Source: Myxococcales bacterium
Lineage (GTDB): Bacteria; Myxococcota_A; Polyangia; Fen-1088
Direction: 5' to 3'
NCBI GenBank assembly: GCA_022184915.1
Contig: JAGTJU010000011.1
Location: forward strand, 29,079-93,078
Length of the DNA stretch: 64,000 nt
Below are positions 26,497 to 35,206 of this stretch, piece by piece (the stretch's first letter is position 1; the number at the start of each line of letters is the position of its first letter). The notes below the pieces were generated by a model. That model ran no database searches and had not been told where the DNA came from. It was given only the letters and a program-made list of their open reading frames with translations. Both the position numbers and the translations under genes were made by a program.

Positions 26497-28203
26497 TCAG
26501 CGTTTGCGGCGGGGTCCTGGGGGCCCGGGCTCGTCTTCAGGGGTCCGGCGGCCTCGCACCACGACCTTGAGCGGGCTGCCCTCGAAGCCGTAGATCTTGC
26601 GGAACTGGTTTGCCAAGTAGCGGCGGTAAGGCTGACCCACCGCTTCGGCCAAGTTGGCGCTGACGAAAAATACGGGAGGTGCCACGCGGGCCTGCGTGCA
26701 GTAGTAAAGGCGAATGTGGCGCCCCGACGGGCCCGAAGGCGGCGGCCGTCGTGCGATCATCTCCTCGAAGTTGCGGTTGAGCTCGGAGGTGGGAACCCTG
26801 CGGCTCCAGGCCCCAAAGGCTGACTGGGAGGCCCGCATGATTTCGGTGACCGCCCGTCCCGTCATGGCCGAGGTCACGACGAAACTGGCCCACGAGACGA
26901 ACGACAGCCGTTCCTTGCACTGCTTGATCTTGGCGTCGGTTTGAGCCCGCGGGACGGCGTCGCTCTTGTTCAGCACCACCACAAGGGCCCTGCCGGCCTC
27001 TTCGACGAAGTTGGCCAACTTGGCGTCCTCGTCGCTGGCACCCGCGGCCAGGTCCACCACCAGGGCGACGACATCGGCGCGTTCGATCTGGTCGCGCGAC
27101 ATCTTGGCCGAGACCGCCTCCGTCAGCGTCTTGACCACCTTGCGGCGGCGCAGGCCCGCGGTGTCCACGAGGACGAAGTCTTGCCCGCCGTAGGTGAACG
27201 GCGAGTCGATGGGGTCACGCGTGGTGCCGGGCTGGTCATGGACGAGCACCCGCTCTTCGCCGAGCAAACGGTTGACCAGCGAGGACTTGCCGACGTTCGG
27301 CTTTCCCACGAGCGCGAGCCGAATGGGCCTGCGAGGATCTGGATCGGCCGACGCCTGGACCTCATGCAAAGCTTCCAGATCGATGCTTAAATCTTCGGAA
27401 TCGCTGCCCAAGTCGGCGATCGCGTCGACAGCCTTCGGGGCCTCGTCGGGTGGGTCGTGCCGGGCGGCCTTGCGGCGTCGTTTTGGCTTCGGTTCGGGTA
27501 AAGCGGGGGCGATCCGGTCCGACAGGTGGCCGAGGACCGCTTCCATCAGGTCACTCACCCCCCGGCCGTGGGCGGCCGAGATCGGGAACATTTGTGGGAA
27601 TCCCAGCGCGTGAGCCTCGCTGGCCATCGCGTCCCGCCTATCGGTGTCCACCTTGTTGGCGCCCACGAGCACGGGCTTCCCTGTCCGGCGAAGGGTACGC
27701 CCCACCTCTTGGTCGAGCCCTGTGACGCCCGCAACGGCGTCGATCACCAGCAACAGCACGTCAGCTTCGTCTACGGCACGCAAGGTCTGTGAGCGCATGG
27801 CGCCCAGGATGCCTTCAGCCGACGGATCCAAGCCGCCCGTGTCCACCACGCGAAGCCGCGCGCCGTTCCAGTTGATGGTGCCGTAACGCCGATCTCGCGT
27901 GACCCCGGGTTCGTCCTCCACGAGGGCGGGTCGTCCCCCCACCAGTCTGTTGAAGAGGGAGGACTTGCCCACATTCGGGCGGCCCACCAGCGCCACGAGC
28001 GGCAGAGCTTGTTCCTCTGCCGAGAGCGGCTGGCCCATGGAGCCCTGAACCGCCAGGGTCTCATCGGCACGGATGCCCCCAATGCGCCGTTTGGGGGGCG
28101 ACGTTTTCGCGAGGGGCTTCGTTTCCCGCGCGGGGGCCGCTTCGCGCTTGGGCGCTTTGGTCGTGCGCTTCGAGGCTTTGCCTGGAGCCTTTCGGGCCTT
28201 CAT
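26497..28203 (-). CDS. der: Ribosome biogenesis GTPase Der (EngA)
   Basis: A 568-residue double GTPase needed for 50S ribosome assembly. The first G domain has GRPNVGKSSLFN, DTGGLD and NKVD. The second has GKPNVGKSSLVN, DTAGLR and NKSD. The C-terminal KH-like domain ends with a basic tail. A 65-residue Lys/Arg-rich N-terminal extension and an acidic linker between the G domains make it longer than usual. ATG 28203 overlaps the era stop codon by ATGA, so era and der are co-expressed. Confidence 0.97.
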   Translation of the reverse strand: MKARKAPGKASKRTTKAPKREAAPARETKPLAKTSPPKRRIGGIRADETLAVQGSMGQPLSAEEQALPLVALVGRPNVGKSSLFNRLVGGRPALVEDEPGVTRDRRYGTINWNGARLRVVDTGGLDPSAEGILGAMRSQTLRAVDEADVLLLVIDAVAGVTGLDQEVGRTLRRTGKPVLVGANKVDTDRRDAMASEAHALGFPQMFPISAAHGRGVSDLMEAVLGHLSDRIAPALPEPKPKRRRKAARHDPPDEAPKAVDAIADLGSDSEDLSIDLEALHEVQASADPDPRRPIRLALVGKPNVGKSSLVNRLLGEERVLVHDQPGTTRDPIDSPFTYGGQDFVLVDTAGLRRRKVVKTLTEAVSAKMSRDQIERADVVALVVDLAAGASDEDAKLANFVEEAGRALVVVLNKSDAVPRAQTDAKIKQCKERLSFVSWASFVVTSAMTGRAVTEIMRASQSAFGAWSRRVPTSELNRNFEEMIARRPPPSGPSGRHIRLYYCTQARVAPPVFFVSANLAEAVGQPYRRYLANQFRKIYGFEGSPLKVVVRGRRTPEDEPGPPGPRRKR

Positions 28204-29237
28204 CTGTCGCTTTCCGGTGCGTAGCCAAGCTGACCGAGGCCCTCGCGGCTTTCCGTCCAATCGCGCGAGACCTTCACGAACAACTTCAGGTGTGCGGGGC
28301 GCCCAAGCAGCTGGGTGGCCTCCTGTCGGGCCGCCTTGCCGATGTCTCGGATCACGGCGCCGGCGCGCCCGACCACGATGGCTTTTTGGCTCTCTCGCTC
28401 CACGACGATGGTCGCAGAGATGACCACGTCGCCTTTGTCAGGCCGTTCCTGCCACGAATCTATCTCGACCCCCGTCGAGAAGGGCAGCTCTTGATAGAGC
28501 TGCAAGAACACCTGCTCGCGCACGAGCTCTCCGACGAGGAACCGCTCCGTACGATCCGTCAGGGTGTCGGGATCGTAGAGGGGGGGGCCTTCCGGGAGCA
28601 GCTTCAGGAGCTCGCTCACGAGCCCATCGAGGTGCTTGTCCTTCGTGGCCGATATGGGCACGAGGGCCGAGAAGGCGCCTGTCTCGTTCCAGCCCTCGAG
28701 CACGGGAAACAGCTTGGACTTGTCCTTGAACTGGTCCACCTTGTTGAGGGCGAGCACGGCGGGTTTGCCCGCCTGCTTGACCCGCTCGAGAAGAGCCGCT
28801 TCCACGGGTGACCCCTTCCGGGCGCCCCGGGGCAGATGCCGTGAACCTCCCGCTCCCGACTTGGACAGATCCACGACCATCAGGACCGCGTCGACCTGCT
28901 CGAGGGCGCGATACGCCTCGTCCACCATGTACTTGCCGAGTGCCGAGCGCGCGGCATGGACGCCGGGCGTATCGACGAACACGATCTGGCCCTGCGGACC
29001 GTTCCACACGCCCAGGATGCGGTTCCGTGTGGTCTGTGGTTTCGGTGTGACGATGGCCAGTTTTTCGCCCACCACGCGATTGAGCAAGGTGGACTTGCCC
29101 ACGTTCGGCTCGCCCACGATGGCTACGACGCCAGCGACGCCGCCCGGGGCTCCCTGTTGCGGCGTGCCATGGGCGCGTGCCTCGGCGGCTTCGCTATCTG
29201 GGGGGCCCTGCACGGGGCGGGACGGTTGCTCGGTCAT
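28200..29237 (-). CDS. era: GTPase Era
   Basis: A 345-residue GTPase that binds the 3' end of 16S rRNA and aids 30S assembly. It has G1 GEPNVGKSTLLN, G3 DTPGVH and G4 NKVD. The C-terminal KH domain (residues about 250-345) has the VVERESQKAIVVGRAGAVI core. A 35-residue Ala/Gly/Pro-rich N-terminus and a Gly/Arg-rich insertion (KSGAGGSRHLPRGARKG) are unusual. It precedes der and overlaps it. Confidence 0.97.
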   Translation of the reverse strand: MTEQPSRPVQGPPDSEAAEARAHGTPQQGAPGGVAGVVAIVGEPNVGKSTLLNRVVGEKLAIVTPKPQTTRNRILGVWNGPQGQIVFVDTPGVHAARSALGKYMVDEAYRALEQVDAVLMVVDLSKSGAGGSRHLPRGARKGSPVEAALLERVKQAGKPAVLALNKVDQFKDKSKLFPVLEGWNETGAFSALVPISATKDKHLDGLVSELLKLLPEGPPLYDPDTLTDRTERFLVGELVREQVFLQLYQELPFSTGVEIDSWQERPDKGDVVISATIVVERESQKAIVVGRAGAVIRDIGKAARQEATQLLGRPAHLKLFVKVSRDWTESREGLGQLGYAPESDR

Positions 29238-29346
29238 GGGGCGAAAGATCTTTCGGTTCGGTCAGGGGGCGCTTCTATACCACCAGCACTCGGGTGTGTC
29301 TTCATTCCATGGCAGCGCTTGGCCCGGCCTGTGGTAGGGCAAGCGG

Positions 29347-31857
29347 GTGCGTCTCGCTGGACTGCTTTCCGTTTGCGTGTCGTTCTGCGTGGCTCTGGGG
29401 GCCGCCCTTCCCTCCGGCGTTGCGGCCGAGGGCTCGAGCGTGGCCCCGCACGTCCGCACTCTGACGGGGGGCAGGCTGGAGCTGGTGTGGGGGAACTCTC
29501 GCACCGTGCTGCCCGTGCGGGGTGTGCGTCCCGAAGACGTTCGGACCGAGAGCATGGCCTTCGACGGCGAGCGCTTTGTTTTGGCGCAGTGGCCGCTCGC
29601 GGGGCAGGCCCGCCGCGGCGTGCTGCTCCGGGCCGTTCCGGATGCGCGGCGCCTCACGTCTGTCTGGGAGGGCGACCTGGGCGCGCTCGACCCCGACGGC
29701 GAAGTGCGGGTGGAGGTCAGGGTGACGCCCGAGGGACTCGAGCGTACGCATCACGTGGCGGCGCTGCGACGGTGTGACGGACGGCCTGCCGAGCTCTTCC
29801 CTGCCCGCTTCGACCCGAAGCGAAGGGTGTTCGTGCCTGCCCCTCGGGCTTCTGAGCGAGGCACTCTTCTCGCGGCGCGCTCCGTGCCGCTTGCCGATGC
29901 CCCGTCGTCTCGCTTTCGGGTGACCGGGGCGTCGGGGCCCGCCACCCGCTGGGGCGAGCCGGGCACGTTGCTGGCGCCCCGGGGCCTCACGGAAGGACGG
30001 GGTGCTGGGGTCTGGACCCCCGGTGCGGACGGAGGGTTCGTTTCGGTGGGCGCTGCCGCCCGGGTCCCCATCACAGGCATGCGGTTCATCGCCCCCCGTG
30101 AGGGCGGAGGTGGCTGGCCGGCCCGGATCACGTTCTCCCTGTCACCGAGGCATCGCTACACGGTGGAGGTCTTGGACCCCTTGGCGGAGGCCCTCGAGGT
30201 CGCGTTGCCCGCGCCCGTCGAGAGCGGTTGCGTCACTGTGGACATCGAGGGAACGGCCACGCCGGCGCCCCCTCCTCCCGTAGGGCTCGGCGGAGTGCAG
30301 GTGCAGACCCTGCTGGACGACGAGGCTGCCTTGGGTTATCTCGTCGGCCGAATCGCTGCCGGGACCCACTGCGCGGCCGCGCTGCGCCTGCTCGACGGGG
30401 TTCGCCAACCGGACGCCTGTGCGGCGGCGCTCATTGCGGCGCTGCCAAGCCAGGGCGCCACGGGTCAGCTCTGTACTTTGCGAGCGTTGGCGAGCCTCCC
30501 CGAGGGCTCTGTTCCCCATCCGGCGGGCTGGCTGCCCGATGCCCTGCCGGTGGCCGTGGCGTCGCTGGGCCGACAGGAGGCGCCGCCGGAGGCAGCCGAG
30601 GTGCTGCGCGCCTGGATGAGACGCGCGGGTGCGACGGTGGACCCTGCCCTCGTCGGCGTGGTGCGAGATCCGTCTGCTTCCCTTCCGGGCCGCGCGTTCG
30701 CCGCCGCAGAGCTGGCCACCCGCGCCGACGGCGAGACCCGCCAGCGGCTGCTTGTGCTCCTGGGGGCCGAAGAGACCGATACGAACAAGGTGGTGCGTGA
30801 GGCCGTTGCGCGCGCGAAAGGACCGTCCTGGCTCGCCCTCCTCGCCGGCATGCTGGGCGATGCCCCTGCTGCCGGCGGCTCCCCTGAAGGCCGACGACAG
30901 GCCGAGCTGCTGCGGGTCACGCGTGCGCGGATCGCAAGCGGCGATCGGCCCCTGGCAGAGTCCCGTGCTGCGCTCGTGGCCCGGGCTCGCGCCCTTTCGG
31001 AGCCCTCCGGGGATTTCCTCATCCGCGCCCGAGCGCTCGAACTGTTGGGGGAGCTGAGCGCCGTCGAGGCGCTCGGGCCTCTCACCCGCGATGCCGATCC
31101 CGTGATTCGCCACCTCGCGGTGGCCGCCACGGGCGCCAGCGACACCGACCGCGCCAAGGCGCTCTTGCGAGAGGCCCTGCGCGACCGGGACCCCCGGGTG
31201 CGCCAAACGGCCGCCCGCGGCCTCAGCACGCGCGCCGACGTTGCCGACGCGGGACCTGCGTTGCTCACCGCGCTCCTCGCCGAACGTTGGGAGTTCGTGA
31301 AGGCGGCGTACCTCGAGGGCCTTTCTGCCGCCTGCACGCCCGGGGTGCCCTGGGCGGAATCGCTGCGGCTCGACGACCTCCCGCTCGACGCGCGCCTCGT
31401 GTCGTTTCAGGGACTGGCCCGATGCGTGCCTCCTGCGGGGCATGAGGAAGCCCGGCGTCTTTTGGCCCGGCAGCAGGCGCCTGTCAGCCTCCGCACGGCA
31501 GCGGCGGACCTGCTCCGAGAGCGGGGGGCTCACGAAGACGCGGCTCTCGTGGCCCGAACGCTCGCGCACCTCGTAAACCAAAGCGCCTCCGACCCGGGAC
31601 TCGAAGACCTCGCCCGCAGCACCCTCGAGGCGTTGCTGGCGTTGGACGCGGCCCTCGGTGTGGACTTCGCGGAAAAGCTGGTGGCGCAGGAGCGCCCTCG
31701 CCTGCGGCGCCTGGCCGTCGAGGCGCTCGGCGGCGTTTGCGCTCGAGGCGCGGTGCCTCTGCTCCGGCGCCTTGCCCGGAGCCAGGAGCCAGGCTTGTCG
31801 GTCCGTGCACGCGCCTCGTTAAGTAGTTGCGGCTCGCAAGCGGACCAACGACCGTAA
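29347..31857 (+). CDS. Large secreted protein with HEAT-like repeats
   Basis: An 836-residue protein starting at GTG 29347, with a signal peptide (cleavage near VAAEG). Residues 30-320 are beta-rich, with no recognised domain. From about 430 on, Ala/Leu-rich pairs of helices of about 30 residues form HEAT repeats (for example AVEALGPLTRDADPVIRHLA and DRDPRVRQTAARGL). Such repeats make protein-binding solenoids. The same gene has no catalytic motif. It lies upstream of hslO, with a 214-base gap. Confidence 0.75.
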   Translation: MRLAGLLSVCVSFCVALGAALPSGVAAEGSSVAPHVRTLTGGRLELVWGNSRTVLPVRGVRPEDVRTESMAFDGERFVLAQWPLAGQARRGVLLRAVPDARRLTSVWEGDLGALDPDGEVRVEVRVTPEGLERTHHVAALRRCDGRPAELFPARFDPKRRVFVPAPRASERGTLLAARSVPLADAPSSRFRVTGASGPATRWGEPGTLLAPRGLTEGRGAGVWTPGADGGFVSVGAAARVPITGMRFIAPREGGGGWPARITFSLSPRHRYTVEVLDPLAEALEVALPAPVESGCVTVDIEGTATPAPPPPVGLGGVQVQTLLDDEAALGYLVGRIAAGTHCAAALRLLDGVRQPDACAAALIAALPSQGATGQLCTLRALASLPEGSVPHPAGWLPDALPVAVASLGRQEAPPEAAEVLRAWMRRAGATVDPALVGVVRDPSASLPGRAFAAAELATRADGETRQRLLVLLGAEETDTNKVVREAVARAKGPSWLALLAGMLGDAPAAGGSPEGRRQAELLRVTRARIASGDRPLAESRAALVARARALSEPSGDFLIRARALELLGELSAVEALGPLTRDADPVIRHLAVAATGASDTDRAKALLREALRDRDPRVRQTAARGLSTRADVADAGPALLTALLAERWEFVKAAYLEGLSAACTPGVPWAESLRLDDLPLDARLVSFQGLARCVPPAGHEEARRLLARQQAPVSLRTAAADLLRERGAHEDAALVARTLAHLVNQSASDPGLEDLARSTLEALLALDAALGVDFAEKLVAQERPRLRRLAVEALGGVCARGAVPLLRRLARSQEPGLSVRARASLSSCGSQADQRP

Positions 31858-32071
31858 ACCGGCCTGCGCGGGCGGGCTGGCCCTCCTGTCAGGTGGAAGG
31901 CATGCTCTACCGATGTGGGTTCAAAGCGGCGAAGGCGGTGGGGTCGTGAAGGGTGACCTCGTAACGAACTCTCGAAACCTGGAAAATTCGTTGACGGACG
32001 CGTCCACCGAGAGGCAAGTTCGCGCAATCCTCCGGAGGCGAGGCTCGGGAGGCGACGGCTTGAGAGATGTG

Positions 32072-32989
32072 ATGTCCAGCGAAGACCTGATTGCCCGCTG
32101 CCTGCTCGCGGGCGGCTCGATGCGCCTCGTGGCGGTCACCTCGACCGAGCTGTGCGGGGAGATCTGCCGCCGCCACGAAACCTCGGGGGCTCTCGCCGTA
32201 GCGCTCGCACGCGCAGCCACCTCCGGGCTCTTGCTGGCGACTCTGACCAAGGGCGACGAGAAGGTGTCCATGCATCTTCTGGGCGAAGGCGCACTGGGAA
32301 CCCTCACAGTTGACGCGAGTTCGTCAGGAGACGTAAGGGCCTATCCAAAAAACGGCGGGCAAGACCTCCCTGTACCTCCCCGTACCCGCGTCAAGTTGGC
32401 GCCGCTCACGGGCGCCGAAGGCCTCGTGACGGTCGCGCGTGATCTCGGTCTCAAGGAGCACTTCACCGGGCAAACGGCGTTTCTTTCCGGCGAAGTCGAC
32501 GAGGACGTCGAGCGGTATCTGGTGACCAGCGAGCAAATCGACAGCGTCCTCGTGGCCGATGCGGCTCTCGATGAGGAGGGGCGCGTGTTGTGGGCCGGCG
32601 GTTTGTTGCTTCAAGCGATGCCAGGCGGCGAGCACGAGGCCACGCTCGAAGAGCAGCGCAAACACTTGCATCAGGGCGCCTTCTTCGACGCCCTCATGCA
32701 GGTCGCCGGCGACGGCCCAGAGGGCCTGGCCCGGGCGGCCTTGGGTGAAGTGGCGGCGGACCTGAGGGTCCTCGACACCCGCCCTGTCCAGTTCAGCTGC
32801 CAGTGCAGCCGAGAACGGGCCGAAGCCACGTTGGCGCTGCTCGGCGAGCGGGACCTTGCATCGATTCTGGTCGATCCCGGCGTAGCCGAGGTGGTCTGCG
32901 AGTTCTGCAGGACCACCTATCACTTCTCCGCGGAGAACCTCGAGGTTCTGCGCGCTTCGCTGGGCGCGCCTGCGGGCCGCCCCTCCTGA
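32072..32989 (+). CDS. hslO: Redox-regulated chaperone Hsp33
   Basis: A 305-residue chaperone that is activated by oxidative stress and heat. The start at 32072 matches the usual MSSEDLIARCLLAGG opening; an ATG at 31913 would add 53 unsupported residues. The fold has the usual TGAEGLVTVARDLG region and the C-terminal zinc switch with CQC and CEFC, which loses zinc and unfolds on oxidation. Length is normal. It is followed by the matrixin-like gene 74 bases on. Confidence 0.95.
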   Translation: MSSEDLIARCLLAGGSMRLVAVTSTELCGEICRRHETSGALAVALARAATSGLLLATLTKGDEKVSMHLLGEGALGTLTVDASSSGDVRAYPKNGGQDLPVPPRTRVKLAPLTGAEGLVTVARDLGLKEHFTGQTAFLSGEVDEDVERYLVTSEQIDSVLVADAALDEEGRVLWAGGLLLQAMPGGEHEATLEEQRKHLHQGAFFDALMQVAGDGPEGLARAALGEVAADLRVLDTRPVQFSCQCSRERAEATLALLGERDLASILVDPGVAEVVCEFCRTTYHFSAENLEVLRASLGAPAGRPS

Positions 32990-33063
32990 TCCCCTCGTCG
33001 ACGCGCGACGCCACGGGCGAAACTCAGCTCGGCCACGAGACCCGCCGATGTCTCGGGCGAGCC

Positions 33064-34023
33064 ATGCGTAAGGCCCTGGTTTTCGGAATGGCCCTGCTCT
33101 CTTCCGAGGGATGGGCCGCCAATCTCATGAAGACGGATACGGGCCACTTCGTGCACTGGGCCCCGGGTACGGTCACCGTGGGCGTCGACCCGGCCTTCGT
33201 GAGCCGGCGCGTGTCTGCGGAGGAAATCGCACAGGCCATCGACGAGGCGGCGGCGGCTTGGAATGCGCTGACGGAGATGCGCGTGACGTTCGTCCGCGCG
33301 CCCGTCCCCGAGGCAGCCGTGAAGGTTCGTTTTTGTCAGGGACGCTGGGAGCGGCCGGCCGGTCTTCTTGGCCACACCCTCTTTCAGGCCGAGACGGGCA
33401 GCGGCCTCGTTGCGGAGGCTGTGGTCGAGGTCAACGAGTGCGACTACCGCTTCGTGGGCCCGGATCGCGTGGCTCCGGACCACCTCGATCTTCAAGCCGT
33501 CTTGACCCACGAGCTGGGGCACGTGCTGGGACTTGGGCACAGCGTGGACCCTGATGCTGTCATGTTCAGCAGCACGGGCACGGTACGGCAGCGGCGCCCT
33601 GGCTTGGACGACCGCCTGGGTGTGGCCACGATTTACACGACCTCCCCGCCAGCCAACCAAACGCACGACAGCAGCAAGCACCCTCTGGAGTTGCCGACGC
33701 CCCACTTGACCTCGCGGCCTACGGACGCGAAGCCTGAACACCCTCCCCCGCGCCTTTACACTGGTGGGAAAGAGCGGCCGGTCGCGTTCGAGTTGCCCTG
33801 GCCGGAGAGTCCCGGAGAGCAAGGGGCGAGGTTCGTGCCCACAGTGCTCCCTGTGGCGCCTCGCCCTGATCCGGCGTTTCCCCCCCCTTCGCAGGCCGTG
33901 AGGCCGAACGTCGTGAGGAAAAAAACAGCCTCGCCGCCGGCTGTGCCGGGAACTCGCCCCTCCGGAACTCCAGGCCAGCCGGTGGGTACCGAACTGGCCT
34001 GGCCGGCGCCAGCTCAGCCCTGA
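33064..34023 (+). CDS. Matrixin-like zinc metalloprotease, secreted
   Basis: A 319-residue protein with a signal peptide (cleavage near WAA). Residues about 25-185 form a metzincin catalytic domain: the zinc site HELGHVLGLGH and the Met-turn AVMFSS. There is no obvious Cys-switch prodomain, so activity would depend on secretion. The C-terminal 130 residues are Pro-rich and low-complexity. Bacterial matrixins are a small family; the target is unknown. It converges on the disordered-protein gene, overlapping it by 10 bases. Confidence 0.9.
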   Translation: MRKALVFGMALLSSEGWAANLMKTDTGHFVHWAPGTVTVGVDPAFVSRRVSAEEIAQAIDEAAAAWNALTEMRVTFVRAPVPEAAVKVRFCQGRWERPAGLLGHTLFQAETGSGLVAEAVVEVNECDYRFVGPDRVAPDHLDLQAVLTHELGHVLGLGHSVDPDAVMFSSTGTVRQRRPGLDDRLGVATIYTTSPPANQTHDSSKHPLELPTPHLTSRPTDAKPEHPPPRLYTGGKERPVAFELPWPESPGEQGARFVPTVLPVAPRPDPAFPPPSQAVRPNVVRKKTASPPAVPGTRPSGTPGQPVGTELAWPAPAQP

Positions 34024-35090
34024 TCGGCGGGCTTGACCGCTTCGGCGGGTGCCGCTTCGGCCGGTGCGGGCGCAGGCTGGTGCTCCGCTGCGGGCTTTTC
34101 TGCGGGGGGCGCCACCGGGGGTTCATCCCAGCCGCCCCGTCGCGGGGCAGCGTAGACCGGAGGCGTGGCACTGGCAGGACGGGGTCCCCGCGGTCGGCGA
34201 TCGCCGCCGAATGAGCGGCCGCGCTCGCCTCCAGGTCCCGGAGGGCCTCCCGGCCCCGCAGGGCCCCGGCCCTCTCCCCGTCCGCCGCCTGGACGGCCAG
34301 GTCCCCGGCCTCCCGGGGCTCCACCGGGTCCGCCCGGCCCACCGGGTCCGCCCGGTGGTCGGCTCCGACGGAAGTCGCCCTCGCGACGCTCGCCCGCTGG
34401 CCCGGGAGGACCACCGGGAGGGCCACCGGGACCCGAACGACCCTGAGGTCGGTCCCCGCCTCGACCGGGGCCGGAGGGCCCGCGACCGCCTTCGCGTCCG
34501 CCTCGGCGGCCGTCGCGATCACGCCCTCCTCGTCCGTGGGGCTCGGGCCGGGCCTGGGACATGGACCGCGGCATCATGTCGATGAGGAAGAAAAAGTCTC
34601 CTTTTTGCTCCGAGCCTGCAGGAGCCTTGTCCCCTTGCAGCACGCGGATCAGGCGAACGTTACGAACGCGGCTTCCCGCGACCTGCAACGCCTCCATCAG
34701 ACGGGTCAGGCGATCGCCTGTGATGCCCACGGCCGCGCTGACGGCCTCGGCCTCGGGCCCTTCGCCCAGGGCTACGGGGGCCGCGGGGGCTTCGGGATCC
34801 GCCTCGGCGGCAGGGGCTGCTTCGACGGAGTCTCCCGCCTCTGCGGGAGCTGCGTCCGTGGTGTCTCCGGCCTCGGCAGAGGCTGCTTCCGCAGAGTCTC
34901 CGCCCTCGCTCGGAACCTCCCCGGCCCCCGGTGCACTATCGCTGGCAGCGATCGGCTCTGCGGCTTCGGTCTTGGCCTCGACCTCGGCGTTCTTGGCCGG
35001 GGCTTCTGCCTGCTGCTGGCGGCGATAGGCCTGCTGAGCGTCGGCCGCAAGGCGCAAAATGATGCCGGGAAACTCGGTGATGGTCTTCAT
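34014..35090 (-). CDS. Disordered Gly/Pro/Arg-rich protein with short conserved core
   Basis: A 358-residue protein. AGAAGG lies seven bases before ATG 35090. A helical start (MKTITEFPGIILRLAADAQQ) is followed by an acidic Ala/Glu/Asp-rich stretch and a folded core of about 50 residues (VGITGDRLTRLMEALQVAGS ... FFFLIDMMP). About 120 residues of GPGG, GGR and RGG repeats then end in a Pro-rich tail. This composition resembles RGG/collagen-like proteins that bind RNA or condense. There is no signal peptide. Function unknown. Confidence 0.75.
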   Translation of the reverse strand: MKTITEFPGIILRLAADAQQAYRRQQQAEAPAKNAEVEAKTEAAEPIAASDSAPGAGEVPSEGGDSAEAASAEAGDTTDAAPAEAGDSVEAAPAAEADPEAPAAPVALGEGPEAEAVSAAVGITGDRLTRLMEALQVAGSRVRNVRLIRVLQGDKAPAGSEQKGDFFFLIDMMPRSMSQARPEPHGRGGRDRDGRRGGREGGRGPSGPGRGGDRPQGRSGPGGPPGGPPGPAGERREGDFRRSRPPGGPGGPGGPGGAPGGRGPGRPGGGRGEGRGPAGPGGPPGPGGERGRSFGGDRRPRGPRPASATPPVYAAPRRGGWDEPPVAPPAEKPAAEHQPAPAPAEAAPAEAVKPADQG

Positions 35091-35206
35091 TGGACAACCT
35101 TCTCGGGGACGAACGGAGTCCGCCTTTCGTAGATGACGTTGTCGCCGGCGTCAATGATCTTCGCGGCAGGGAGGTGTCTTTCCCTGTCTCGGCCGTTTCG
35201 TCGTCC

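Noticed and set aside
30142..31581. A 479-codon open frame on the minus strand
   Set aside because: It is antisense to the HEAT-repeat gene; composition is Arg/Gly/Gln-rich only.
31913..32071. A 53-codon N-terminal extension of hslO
   Set aside because: Hsp33 proteins begin at the MSSEDL-like position. The extension has no conserved residues and no ribosome binding site that I can see.
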